Part shown: positions 44,264 through 55,606 of the stretch, piece by piece
How positions within the stretch are numbered: position 1 is the first letter of the stretch
How the letters are laid out: each line of letters begins with the position of its first letter
NCBI GenBank assembly: GCA_000151295.1
Contig: GG745370.1
Coordinates: 62,001 to 126,000 of the forward strand
Length of the DNA stretch: 64,000 nucleotides
Direction of reading: 5' to 3'
Source: Allomyces macrogynus ATCC 38327
Lineage: Eukaryota; Blastocladiomycota; Blastocladiomycetes; Blastocladiales; Blastocladiaceae
Position numbers and translations under genes: made by a program
Notes under the pieces: model-generated
What the model was told of the DNA's origin: nothing
Seen by the model: the letters and a program-made list of their open reading frames with translations, nothing else
Databases searched by the model: none

Positions 44264-45115
44264 CTACCCCTTGACCAACCCACCGCGCGCGCGCCCCTTG
44301 CGTCGCTGCCGGTCGCACGGCGACTCTCCACCAGCCCCCACCGGGCGCGAACGCGCCGGCGTGCCCGTATCCTCTGCCATATGCTCGAATGCGCGCTTCT
44401 CGACCCCGTGCGCAAACGCCATGGCCTTGAGCGACCTTTCGAGGTGCTCGATGATCGGGTCGACGGTGTGCAGCTTCCCATGGACCGCGTCCGTGATCAG
44501 GCCCTGCAGCGCCGACGGAATGTACTTGAGCGACTGCGCGAACCGCGCACAAATGCGGTTGAGAACGCGAAGGGTCGCGAATTCGTGCACGACGGTCTCG
44601 TAGGGCTCGTCCATCGGGTACAGGATCGCGTCGGTCAGGAGTTCCGTGAGCGTGATGCCGAGTGTGACGACGTCGACGGACGCGTCGTAGGCGTTGGTCA
44701 TTTGGGCTACGTAGATCAGTTCGGGTGAGCTGGTGTCGGGGCAAAGACAATGGACGAAAGGGGAGAGTAAGGTACCAGCTGTCTTGAGACCGCGACTGTG
44801 CCACGAGGCTAAAGTCGGTCACTTAGATGACCGGTTCTTGCTTCACCTACATAGGCGCGGAGCTGCTCGAACCACGCGTCAAGGTTGGGCAGACCGGAGA
44901 CGCTGTGCGCTCGGCCGTCGCGGATCAGCGTTTCCCAGTGTCCCTTGCGCCACGCCGACGACGAAAGAGATCAAGCAATCAGTGAATCTGGTCGCCCATT
45001 ACGCACAATCACGAAGAGATGCGGCACACTCGTACTTCATGGAGACGACCTGACTGGGGCGGCGCTCGAGAACGTGCTTGGCGTGAGCAATCAGCACCTT
45101 GAAGTATGCTTGTAG
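44264..45115 (-). pseudogene. protein-kinase-like fragment, probably non-functional
   Basis: The minus strand from about 44,822 to 44,264 encodes TDFSLVAQSRSQDS, a possible 46-nt intron, then SPELIYVAQMTNAYDASVDV and TLGITLTELL, followed by helical residues and a basic tail. The order matches the kinase DFG, APE and DxxSxG regions, with DFS in place of DFG. Further minus-strand coding-like pieces lie at about 44,850-44,960 and 45,000-45,110 (KALQAYFKVLIAHAKHVLE) in other frames. No glycine loop, VAIK or HRD segment is found. The fragment starts exactly where the Helitron relic's 3' hairpin ends, so insertion may have broken the gene. Multiple very short introns are an alternative explanation. 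Confidence 0.45.
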
Positions 45116-45138
45116 GGCCTTGCCAGTGTCGCAAGGCC
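45116..45138 (-). other. 3'-terminal hairpin of Helitron copy 1
   Basis: Perfect inverted repeat, stem GGCCTTGC with GCAAGGCC and a 7-nt loop, followed (minus strand) by CTACAAGC. It lies 134 nt past the helicase stop; the larger copy has a shorter hairpin (55592-55606) 142 nt past its stop, followed by GGTACAAGC. Helitrons carry a hairpin just before their 3' end. Confidence 0.65.
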
Positions 45139-46364
45139 GCGGCGCTGCGGTCAGGCGATGAGATCCCTTTCCCACAAGCAGCTGTCCCACTTTGCAGGCT
45201 TTGAGGTGATTGAGCGAAAGAACAATAAAGTGCAGTTCAGCGAAGAACCTCTCGATACTTTATTATTGGTCTCATTGCCAGCAGCGCCAGCAATCCCAGC
45301 AGGGTCGCCGCATCGTGGGGGCCATGTACAATAGCCCATGGTTGAATACCGGGCACCGCAGATACACAGCGCGACTCAGTATTTGCCCTTGAGCCTTGTT
45401 GATCTTGAGCCTTGTATATGAAAGGCGTGCGCGACTGGAAAATGACGACGTCGGCACATCCGGAATGTCGAACCGTCTGCATCTGTCACCAAGGCAATGC
45501 GGGAATGCCGACCTTGTCATTTGACCCATGATCATGGCGACAATTACGCGATGCCTGCATTGGGTCACGATCGTCGTTGCAAAGGCCATGGGCCGGGTCA
45601 AGGTTTCAGAGCAAAATAACAGGCATGCTGACTTTGAGCTTGAGCCAATGTGGCGGGAATCCGGACGGGCATTGCGTGTTGAGGACTACTTTGAGTGGGA
45701 TGAACCCAAGGCCATCTTCATCGCCATTGTCCCCCTCCAGCGAGTCTGCTGAGAGATACTTGTACATCTCACCGTGCGCTGCTTGCTCCAACAGGTTGTT
45801 GATCTCGGCAACATCCTGGCAACATTCTGGATATACGGGGACGTGGAGTACGTTTCGTTTCGAGCTTGGTCATTTGGTGGATAGACAAAGTTGCGCAAAC
45901 CGGCGAGGTTGTGCTGGTCAACTGGATGAAAGAACATCTCGTCCTTCATTGTCGCTGGATACACGTCCGGGTTGTTGAGCCAAGCCACAGGAGCCAGCAG
46001 TTCGCTGGCCAGGAAGCGACGTTGCTGCAATAACCGATAGTGCTGCAGCAACTGCAACTGCACCCATACAATCGGCCTTTTTGGTCCTTCAGTGGGCGCA
46101 TAGCAAGCGCCTTGTTCATGACCATTTTGCCATTACTGCCAGGGCCATCCAAGAACAACGGCTCCATGTCGTTCATGGTGGATCAATCGAAACGAAATCA
46201 AGTGGCGGGAATCTAAAAGCGAGGATCCGCCGCGCAAGCTGAGCGTGGGTGCTGTCGTGTAACTGGGCGTGGGAGGGACAAAGGATCGTAGTGGTACGCC
46301 AGGTTCCCGCTTGGTGACGAGGAACCTTGATTCGCTGGCACACCTGTGCCGGCGGTTTGGCCAT
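45116..46364 (-). mobile_element. deleted Helitron relic, copy 1 (PIF1-like helicase pieces)
   Basis: Read on the minus strand: a 20-nt motif (46345-46364, peptide MAKPPAQ) that recurs at the 5' side of the larger element; a degenerate Walker A (LFLDGPGSNGKM, about 46,150); then PIF1-type helicase blocks in broken frames (KYLSADSLEGDNGDEDGLGF, LNTQCPSGFPPHWLKLKV, KINKAQGQ) to a stop at 45272. Sequence similarity to copy 2 runs on about 130 bp past the stop to an 8-bp-stem hairpin at 45116-45138. The Rep portion and the middle of the helicase are missing. Confidence 0.8.
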
Positions 46365-46598
46365 GTCAAAGGGGGACGCTTCTTGTTCCTCCCTCGTTTA
46401 TATCAACGAGTCTCTCGCTTTTGAGCATCGCATCCCGGACCGCGAAGTCTAACATTATTCGCGCAAACGAACGCGACATACTTCACAGTCGAACGACAAA
46501 ACGCACGCCATAGTTTCGAAACCCGGATTAGCCGCAACAAATCATCCAAGCAAAACCTCACTCAACAAGGGGACCACCCGACACGAACCACGACTCCA

Positions 46599-48383
46599 CT
46601 AATCCATATCCTCATCGTCATCATCAAACGACGCAAAGAAATCACTCGCCGTGAGCTGGCGGCCCTGCGGCATCGTCGCCGGATCCCTCGTCAGGTCCTA
46701 CCCGGGGCACTGCAGTGTCAGCATCCTGCCCGCAAAGTTAGAGAAAACGACGGAATCCGAAAAACAAACCTTGGCCGCTGTCCGAGCACGCGACGGTGCG
46801 CCAGCCTTGGCGCGCGCGCGGTCGCGCAGCAGCGTAAACAGACCGCGAATCGACATGGACGCGGTCGTCGGGAGCTGCTCGTCTGGGGGCAGGACGCGCG
46901 CGTTCCATCGTGGTGCTAAATGGAGAGAAAGCCGCGTCGATTAGCATGGGGTGCCATGACGAAGTAATGCGGGGTGGGGAGAAGGTGGTGGAGAAGGAGT
47001 GGAAGGGATCCCGTACTCGCATAGGGACTCTCTGGCCGCCACGGATCGCTCGGGGCCACGTCTGGGGACCGTAACCGAGGCCGCTTGTAGCCCCCATATC
47101 TACGAGCGCGAGAGGGGAATGGACCGATTCCAGGAACGTGGATGCATTCGGACAGAGGAGGGGATGCGAAGAGAAGGATCGAAAAAAAACCAAGGGGTGT
47201 GAGTGTAAACCGAGCAATACATACACCGGTCGTCGCGGGGAGCAACACGGCCGGGCGGCGGAGTCCAAGTGAGCGAGGAGCTGGGTGGTCGGCGGTGCGG
47301 TGGAATCCACGGTCCGACAGGTTGCAGGTCCACCCTTTGCTTGGCCGGAACATGGCTCATTCCAGCCGTAACCGACAGTCTCGATTTGGCGAGAGGTGCC
47401 CGCGTGCTACCCGCCGACGACGAGGTGGGTGACGCGGGCGGGCCGACGCGTCGTGCCGGCTGCGCCAGATCGCGGGCAGCACGGTACTGTGGCCGCGGTG
47501 GGTGAACGGGCTGATCGCGATCCGGTATAGACGAGGACGGTTGGTCGACGGTTGCGGGCTCCACCCGCTCGACCGCTTCGACCCGCCCGACCACGTCCAC
47601 CCGCTCGACGGCCTCCGCGCGCTCCGCCGGCTCCCCGGCTGTGTCGAGCGCCAAATCGGCCATGGCCTGCGTCACGCACCTTGCCCCTGCATCGTCGCGG
47701 TCGCTAGAATCGCTGGCATCGCCCTCATCACTCGACTCGTCGTCATCGAATGCAATGTAACCGTCGTTCGTGGATCGCCGCTTGCGCGTGTCGCTGGTGC
47801 CCGACGACGTGCGTGAGTGCATGCCCGGCGGAACCTGGAGCTCGCCATTGGGCGCGTCCGGCGGGAACGGTGGTGGCGATCCGGGCGGCGGCGGGCAGTA
47901 CTGCGGCCAGTTCATGCGGTTGTTGTAGATGGTCGCCGGAATCGCATACTTGCCGGCCTGCGGCTCGCCAAACAGACTCGTGGCCACGCGCAGCACCTCA
48001 GTCTCGTTGTCCGTGCCGTACGTATGCTCGTAGAGCTCGAGCAGCATATTGGGCGCAATCTTGGCAGGCATGACGAGGTACTTGAGCCGTGTGCGCACGT
48101 CGGCGGGCGGGTGCTGCTTCAGGTGCCGCCGCTTCCATGTAAAGTAGACAAACGCGGTCGTTCGGTGCGTGTAGGTCTCGGTGCGCCCGAGCAGTTCAAA
48201 GGCGCGGTTTGTGCCAATGGTCAGCTGGAAGTTGGGCCGAATCGTGCGCTTGAGGAATACGGCGAGCGAGTCCTTGCGCATGTACAGGAACGGGCACGCG
48301 TAGCACGCTGCCTTGACCTCGTAAAACTCGCGCTGATGGGCCGGCGTCATTTTGCGGATTTCCGCGTCGATTGAGCTCGACAT
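46599..48383 (-). CDS. 494-residue protein of unknown function with acidic tail
   Basis: Four exons: 47227-48383, 47017-47099, 46770-46915, 46599-46697; introns 127, 101 and 72 nt, all phase-consistent. Not recognised. Residues 1-165 look globular, with RKMTPAHQREFYEVKAAC, RPNFQLTIGTNRAFELLG and FVYFTWKRRHLKQHPP, and then NRMNWPQYCPPPPG. A long disordered middle follows: FDDDESSDEGDASDSSDRDD, then near-repeats of the type ERVDVVGRVEAVERVE, then Pro/Arg/Ser-rich sequence. The end carries a short helical segment (SMSIRGLFTLLRDRARAK) and a highly acidic C-terminus (DFFASFDDDDEDMD), found only after splicing intron 3. The acidic tail and basic segments suggest a nuclear or RNA-associated role, which is inference. 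Confidence 0.75.
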
Positions 48384-49859
48384 TGTTGTGGGTCGATTGG
48401 AGGTGTGGGGCGGTTGACGAACAGGAAGTCGGTCAGCCAGGCTCTCGGCCCGGGAGAATGCCAGTGGTGGGTTCGCGCTCGCAAATGCCGCAGGTTAAAT
48501 CGGGTCCAGCAGCGTTGTCATCGAGTAAATCGAGTCGCGTGGTTCGAAAGCATGTTGGAGATGGTGAGCAGACCAACTGATGAAACGGTGCGGGACAACA
48601 CGTGGATACCATTGGTTGCACAGTCGATCTGCGAGACGTAATGTATTTTGCTCGGCCAGCTTGATCGCGATCACAAACGACCACAAAAGACCAGCTGCCC
48701 CTCGCGCGCGTATTTTGGCGACGTTGACCCGTGGAGACCACTGTAGCTGCTTTAGTGACGCGCGCGACCCGAGTACGGCCTATCAACACAATACTCGCCT
48801 GACCAGTGCCAGTTTCTTCCTGGAGCAGCCCCAGCCAACATGACAAGTGCCCAGCATCAGCACTTGCAGCTTTCTTCTTCTCACTCGCCGCCAACAGCGA
48901 TCATATTTTGTTTCCGCCCTCCACATCAGGATGCTGCCATCGAACTCAAGCAGTGGCCACAAGCTCTTTGAAGCTAGCAGCTGCAATGTTCATGTCTGTT
49001 GCATTGCTCAAGTTTGCAATTGATGACTGCAAGCAGTGGCGATATTGCACATGAGGCTGAACTGCATTGGAGACATGCTGCACTGTCTTAGTCCCCATGT
49101 TGGCACAGTCAACATGACCAACTCACAAATGGTACTGCCACATGAAACACGCTCCATGGCACTGCCACAGGGACCACGTGTGGTCAATGGTGCAGTGATT
49201 GGATCCTTAAGTGGGGGCAGACGTCTGGAACGTGCAGTGAGCTGCAGGAAGTGAAGTACGATATTTGCAGTAATGAGCACACATGGTTAGTGGTAAACGT
49301 GGATGCTCAAGGACTTGACGAAAAATATCTGCAAGCCTGTGAATGGTGGCTTGCCTGGCATGACAATCTCTGTCCATGCTGAATCAGCGAAATGAAGCGA
49401 GAAGGTCCAACTGACGTCAAAAATTCCGACAGAGGATTTACAGCAAGAGACAAGGCTTGGCACACAGCCAGATCCAAGTTCTCATGAAGCAATAATACTG
49501 ACCATGTTGGCCGACCCGACTTCAAATAGGATCGAGCGTGTCATGAGCAATGAAGAATTTCCGTCCTTTCGCCTGTAAATTTGTGCTGGGCGTGCTTTCT
49601 GTCCAGGAGGCCGAGGTCTCCAACGCCAGTGCGCGAGGAGAATGCTCCAGCGACAAAATTTCGTGATAGACGCAGAAAGATGGATGATGGGACGGTGCAC
49701 AACGTAAAAGCGATGGCTGGTCGCAAAAACAAGCGTTTTTGAAGAAAATAGAGACAAGAAGAACGACCCACGCGTTCAAGAAAATAAGACATTCGGCCTA
49801 ACAGGCACCTCCACGGTCGCGATCCGGCAAAACAATCTCACCACCCCAGCCAACCAATC
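48384..49859. other. intergenic, AT-richer in its second half, no gene recognised
   Basis: About 1.5 kb. The part from about 48.8 to 49.8 kb drops in GC like the transposon islands. Only short ORFs without recognisable domains are present. Confidence 0.45.
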
Positions 49860-51003
49860 TCACAGCTTGGTCTCCTGATGGTGGTAAGGGAACCCGGGCG
49901 ACCCGGGCGATCCGGGCGACGATGACAGCGCCCTCGCGCTGCTGCTATTCGATCCAGCACTCGCCGCTGTGAGCGGTGGGACCGGTACGGGTTTCGCGCC
50001 GGCCGACGGGACGCGTGGCCTTGTCGCGGCCGCCGACGCTGCGACCATGGTGGCCACCTGCCCAACTTGGCCCTTGAGCGCAACGCAGTAGGCCTTGAGC
50101 CCAAGCACGTCCTCGCGCCACTTGAGCACCTCGGTCTGCAGTTCCACGGCGGCGCGTAGTTCCACGTTGGCGAGTGCCGCGCGAACGTGCTCGATGTCGC
50201 CCTGGACCACGTCGCGCCACGCGCTCAGCGCGTCGACGGTCGCGGCGACGCGGTGCAAGTCGGACAGGGCATGTGTCGCCGTCGCGTGTGCGGCATGTGC
50301 AGCCGATTCGGCGTGCGTGAGCCGCGATTCGACAGAGGCGAGTCGCGCGGCGGTGGATGCGAGGAAGGGGGTCAAGTGGGTCGCGGGACATGTCGCGGCG
50401 TGCGCAATGGGGTCGGCACCGGTCCAGGAGCAATACGGCGCGTTGGCGCAAGCGGTGACGACGGGGGTCGGGTCCGGGACGGCCACGCCGTCGGCGTCGG
50501 CGTCCGAGTCATCCAGGGAGCCATCGCCGTCGTCGAGTCCTGCAGCAGCAGCGCCGCGCGGCTCCGGTTCCTCGACAGCCGTATCCTGCCGCGCGACGCA
50601 CGCGTCCCGCGCATGCGCGAGTGCCTCCTTGCGCGCAGTGACCAGACCACACGCCCAGACCACACGCCGCGCATTCCGCCTTGACATCGTCGGCGAGCGC
50701 TCGCAGCGCGTAGGCAGGGGCCGGGTCGCCGTCAATTGGCTGGCGGCATGTTGGGCAGTCGTTGCGCAGGTCGCGCGCGGTGGCGAGGCACGCGGCACAG
50801 AACGAATGGCCGCACGGGAGCGTCACGGCGTGCAGGAACGGGACTGTGCAGATCGGGCAGACGAGATTCGTGTCGGCGTCGGGGTAGGTAAGGTCGCGCA
50901 GCCACAGGTCGTCGGTAGATTCAAGGCTGGAGGCCCCAGCGGGGGTCGGCGGGGGTGGCGGCGGCCACGGGGGTGGGGCGCCAAGGTCGATGAGCGGGTC
51001 CAT
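49860..51003 (-). CDS. RING / TRAF-type zinc-finger protein, frame broken by a 13-bp duplication
   Basis: ATG 51003. A Pro-rich start is followed by a C3HC4 RING (CPICTVPF, CGHSFCAACL, CPTCRQPI), a C-x2-C...H...C finger, an acidic linker, a TRAF-type finger (CANAPYCSWTG then HAATC), a long Ala-rich coiled coil (ELQTEVLKWREDVLGLKAY) and a Ser/Pro tail. This is the layout of RING-TRAF ubiquitin ligases. At 50642-50667 a 13-bp unit is tandemly duplicated inside the first post-RING finger; with one unit the frame is continuous (376 residues) and the finger reads CAACGLVTARKEALAH. As given, the frame shifts there. A 58-nt intron with donor GTCAAG could also restore phase but would delete the finger. 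So this is a recent mutant allele, an assembly error, or a gene with an unusual intron. Confidence 0.75.
50642..50667. repeat. 13-bp tandem duplication
   Basis: Two perfect adjacent copies of CCAGACCACACGC (plus strand). They fall in the RING/TRAF gene and cause a +1 frameshift. Perfect identity suggests a recent slippage event or a sequencing/assembly error. Confidence 0.95.
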
Positions 51004-51065
51004 AACACCCTGGGAGAGCTTGGGATGCGCACAGAGGTCCCCAGAAGAAAACCAATAATGCAAAC

Positions 51066-51103
51066 GGGGGGGGAACAAGAAGCTTCCCCCCCCCCCCCCC
51101 CCC
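51066..51103. repeat. G8 and C18 homopolymer runs
   Basis: Eight G at 51066-51073 and eighteen C at 51086-51103. The C run ends one base before the 20-nt motif that begins the large Helitron relic at 51105 and lies 82 bp upstream of the RING gene start. Confidence 0.95.
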
Positions 51104-51238
51104 GATGGCCAAACCACCGGCACAATCCCGTGATCTGCAGGCCACAAAGTGCGAACCGGGCGTAATTGTACGATACTTTGCCACTTCTTTTCCACAAGCT
51201 TCCTCTCCCATCAAGCTTCACAGGCGGTCCACGCCACA

Positions 51239-52480
51239 TGGTGCAGCAGTACCAGGACGTCATGGCTCTGGCACGACATTTTGGCAAGCCTGATCTTTTC
51301 ATCACACTAACCACCAATGCCTCATGGGACAAGATCAAGTGACATTTGCCAATATGATTGAGCAGTCATTTGCCATGTTTTCCATCACAAGCTCCATGCT
51401 TTGCTGGATCACATTGTCAAGGACAAGATTTTTGGCCTGACTATTGCTTATGTTTACACGTTCAGTTTCCAAAAATGGGGCCTTCCCATGTGCATTTGCT
51501 CATTACACTTGAACCTGGATTCAAACCTGTTACTGCACAGGATGTTGACCATATTGTGCACACACACAAGATTCTTGAACACAAGTTGTGGGAAATCGTC
51601 AAGAAGAATATGGTCCACATGTGCATTGACATTTGAATGGTGATGGCTGTGATCCAACAACATGTGCCAAGGGGTATCCCTGACCATTTTCTGCAGCAAC
51701 AAATATGCCTGCTGATGGCTCACCAGCCTATGCACAACCTCAAGACAGACAAACCACACAGGTACACACAGTTCACATTGATAACTGCGAAATTGTGCTG
51801 TACAATGCATTCCTGGCGATCTGCTTCAATGCACATATAAATGTTGAGATTGTTGGCTCAATTGGATCCTCAAACAAGTACTTATTCAAGTACATCACAA
51901 TGGGTTCTGACCATGCATGCATTGTGCTGCAGTGTGAAAACGTTGGTGCTGATGTGGCACAGCAAGGCGGTGCAGTCAATGGAGATGAAGGGCCTGCTGA
52001 AATTGACAAAATCTCACAGTTCATCACTGGGTGCTATGTATTGTGTCTTGAAGCTGCCTGGCAGATCTTGGGGTTCAAGATTCATGGCTGGAGTCATGCT
52101 GTTAAGCATCTTGACGTCCACCTTGAAAACATGCATCAAGTTGTGCTGGATGCCCTGGATGACAATGAGGAGGCCATGGAGGCAATTGAAGGGTCCAAGT
52201 CAAAACTCACTGGTGTGGTTCAAACTCAACCAGAGTTATCCTGGCGCATGTGACTACACATATCTAAAGGTGCCTGAGCACTTCACATGGAACACAGCAG
52301 CCAAAGCCTGGCAACTACACAAGCAAGATCTTGCTGTTGGGCAGATGCGATTCATTCCACCTGCTATATGTATTTTACCTGCACATGCTTCTCCACCACA
52401 TCTGCAGCACGCGCAACTTTGAGGAAGTGTGGCGGGTTGACAAATTGATTATCCCACATTCTGAGATGCATGCAGGGTGC
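51239..52480 (+). pseudogene. Helitron Rep-region (Helitron_like_N) fragment
   Basis: Broken plus-strand frames encode QQYQDVMALARHFGKPDLF, LDHIVKDKIFGLTIAYVYTF with FQKWGLP, a block INVEIVGSIGSSNKYLFKYI, EAAWQILGF and then PEHFTWNTAAKAWQLHKQ, RFIPPA and FEEVWRVD. These follow the order of the Helitron_like_N region upstream of the helicase in eukaryotic Helitrons. At least three frame changes and several stops are present. Confidence 0.8.
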
Positions 52481-54119
52481 ATTGTCGCAGGGCCCCCTGC
52501 TGAAGGCACCTGAAAGGGACTGGAACCGGATTTGGACTCGGGCAGCAATGGCTCACACGACCAAGCTCGCGCCAACGCTGGCTGATGCCGCTGACTCACT
52601 CCTGTCAGTCGTGCTGTGATCAAATGTTGATGGTTCAAACCTGACTGCACCCATGAAAATCAATTAATGTCACAGACCACCACACCACTTCCCAACGTTC
52701 CCCTTGTCATTTCCCTTTTGTTCTCGGGCCCCTTGATGTTCTCCACCACTGCACGCGGCCAGCCGCGGCCTGGCACCTGTTGGCACTGTGATGGATGCCA
52801 AACATCTGTTTTCACAATCACAATCCTGACTGCTACAACACTGCTGACAACTCGAAAACACTGCAACGACAACTGCGACCATCATTGACGCCTTTTCACT
52901 GAAAGGCTCCTCTCTCTTCCCATGCAGGCAGGGTCAACACGCGCAATTCCCTCCCTGGTGGCGTGAAGCGCCCACGCCCTGCTCCCACTACAAGCTGATC
53001 GTCTCCACTGCTGCGGCGAATCCCGATGACCCCCTGCATCATTCTCCACCCAATTGTTGATGACCACGACGTCCTGATGACCCGACGTGACACGCACACT
53101 GCACAGCCTGACACAACCCATGCTGTTGACCACTGTCAACCGAGAAATGGGCCATCCCGCCACGTTGGCAAGCACACAACTCGCCCTGATGACTATCCCG
53201 ATTGCGCCATTTGCCAGGGCAACCGCAACACCAACCACACACACGCCCTCCGCGACTTTGTCATCACACACCGTGCAAACGCTGCCTCCTTGTATTGCCT
53301 TTCGCCGCATTTTTTCGGGGTGTTCTGAGGCCCCCGCAGCCATTTTCTCTGTTTCTCTTTGCCATTCTTCCATTGGTCGCTGGGCAACAGCGTGAGCAAC
53401 ATGGGAGTTCAAAACGTCAGTGGGCCCGCCAGCATGCACTTGTTGCCCCTGCTCGCCCACTGAGGAAAGAACCGCCCACTGACGATTTCTCGCGCCTGTC
53501 GCTCAGGTCCATACCACCTTCTTCTTTGTCGTCCACCTGTTGCCTGGATTGAGCGAGTTGTTTGTGTCCCGCCAAACCGAATAAACGCCCCTGCTCGCCC
53601 ACTGAGGAAAGAACCGCCCACTGACGATTTCTCGCGCCTGTCGCTCAGAGCCGCTGCCATCAAGACTGTCCGAACCGATCCGGGTTACAAGGATGCAACG
53701 TGTGCCATCCGACCTGGGTTTCGTATGCAAGAATGGCCTGCTCACTTGCAACAGGTACAAACGATTCTGGGCCCCGTTTCTTTTCCCTCAGCTGGGTCGA
53801 CATCTCCACGACCACGACGCGCAGGACTGTGCGCAAAGTGTGCAAGTCGAATCGTGTGGCGGCCCTTCCTTGGAAGAACCGCACAATGGCATTGGTGGGT
53901 GGCGCGTTGTCGTCTTGGCGTTCCAAAAGGATCGTTCCCACACTGCCAACAGGCCGTATTGTGACCGTTAGCCCCATGGCGACATGGGCCTTGCAACACC
54001 TGTCTCTATCGCAGGGTCTCTTCTCTGCTATTTTGTCCACTCCACCTACCCAGGACTCCGTTGCCATCCCCCACAGCATGGGCTCCTTGGTGATGACCAT
54101 GAATATACTGATGCTCTCA
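52481..54119. other. Helitron interior without recognised coding, with 62-bp repeats
   Basis: Lies between the Rep and helicase blocks. A plus-strand segment near 53,190-53,320 has a Cys/His-rich peptide (CAICQGNRNTNHTHALRDF) of unknown nature. Two 62-bp direct repeats are present (53445 and 53587). It could be inserted foreign DNA or the eroded middle of the element. Confidence 0.5.
53445..53648. repeat. two 62-bp direct repeats, 142-bp period
   Basis: Positions 53445-53506 and 53587-53648 are identical by eye from GCCCCTGCTCG through GTCGCTCAG. The 80 bp between them differ. Perfect identity inside an otherwise degenerate element suggests a recent duplication. Confidence 0.9.
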
Positions 54120-55450
54120 CTGAGGCCATGACTTTTCAAAATTCCCAGCAGTTATGTCAACATTTCACGTTGCTGTTGCTCTTTGCCATTCTTGCCAACC
54201 CTTGTGCACTTTGGCATCAATTTCATGTGCGTGTGGTTAACGACTTTTTGCGCCAGGCCCATGGGAAGTTGGTGCCACTCCCTGAGAATGCAGGCGATAA
54301 ATTGAAACTGTTCCAGCAAGCACTCTGGGACATTGAGCGCATCCTTCTCAACCACGGAAAAACGCTCGCCAATTTCCTGCAGCTTCCCCATATCATTGGC
54401 AATTTCCATTGAGCACAGCAACATGATATGCCAAGCAATGTGCTGCTGGCCCACCGATTTACACTGGAAGCAAATGATGGTCTGTTGTGCGACATCATGG
54501 GCGTTGACGCTCCATTTGGTGGCAAGGTCGTGGTTCTTGGCAGCGATTTTCGCCAAAATCTGCCCTTTGTCTGTGGAGGAACAGCTGGGGACACAGTTGC
54601 CGCATGTTTGAAGCGTTCAGAGCTTTGGCAGCATGTCCAAACATTGTGATTGACCCAGAACATGTGTGCTGCTGGCCAGCAAGTGCATGCTACTTGGTTC
54701 CTGTCAAATGGCAATGCTGAGCAGAACGTGCTGCGAATCCAACCCCAAACGTGTATCCAGTGACAATCAGGGAAGAGATGCTGTTGCGCCCATTTGACCA
54801 GCGCCACCTCACTGGCTTGCCCGACTTTGTCTATCTGCACAATGATCAAGCTCAAAATGATGCATACGATGCAGGTCAATGCATTCTGTTGCCGCACATC
54901 CAGGATGTTGCCAAAATCAACAACCAGTTGGTGCAAGTGGCTCACAGTGAGATGCATAAGTATCTCTCTGCAGATATGCTGGAGGGGAATGCGGATGAAG
55001 AAGGCCTTGGGTTCATCCTGCTTGAGGTCCTTAACACGCAATGCCCGTCTGGATTCCCACTGCATTGGCTCAAGCTCAGAGTCAGTGTGCCCATCATTTT
55101 ACTGCAAAGCTTCAACCATGTAAGTGGCTTTTGTAATTTGACGCACATGATTGTGACCCAGTGCAGGCATCAATCATGTCATTGTGGCCAAGATCATGGG
55201 TCGAAATGATGTGGTTGTCATTCCCTGGATCGATTTGGTGATGGGTGATGCAGACGATTTGCCATTCCGGATGCGCCATTGTCAATTTCCTGCCACACTC
55301 GCCTTTGCCATGACCATCAACAAGGCTCAGGGGCAGACGCAGAGTCGTGTTGGCGTTTATCTGCCACGCCCAGTTATTGCTCATAGGAAATTGTTTGTGG
55401 CTCTCTCACTGGCGACCCTGCTGGGATATGTGTGCTGGCTGGCATTGTAG
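54120..55450 (+). pseudogene. Helitron PIF1-like helicase fragment
   Basis: Blocks in order: ILANPCALWHQFHVRVVNDF; GVDAPFGGKVVVLGSDFRQN (helicase motif II/III region); REEMLLRPFDQRHLTGLPDF; KYLSADMLEGNADEEGLGF; LNTQCPSGFPLHWLKLRVSV; DDLPFRMRHCQFPATLAFAM; TINKAQGQTQSRVGVYLPRP and LFVALSLAT. These are PIF1-family Helitron helicase motifs. The Walker A region is not evident (a deletion near 54.41 kb) and frames change near 54.42, 54.65 and 55.15 kb, so it is not functional. Confidence 0.85.
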
Positions 55451-55591
55451 ACTGATGATATTGTGTATCGTGAGGTTCTTCATTGAAAATGCATTTTGTA
55501 CTTATTTCACTGAGTCACTTCAAGGGCTGCAATGCAGGTCAGCGTTCTGGCGGAAGAGTAGCCATATCGCCTGCTGGCAGGGGACCATACC

Positions 55592-55606
55592 GCCTGCTGG
55601 GCAGGC
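55592..55606 (+). other. 3'-terminal hairpin of Helitron copy 2
   Basis: Inverted repeat GCCTGC-TGG-GCAGGC, 142 nt past the helicase stop, then GGTACAAGC. Position and downstream word match the hairpin of copy 1, though the stem sequence differs. Confidence 0.55.

Noticed and set aside
52882..53460. Minus-strand ORF of 192 codons inside the Helitron
   Set aside because: No recognisable domain, and codon composition looks unstructured; orientation is opposite to the element.
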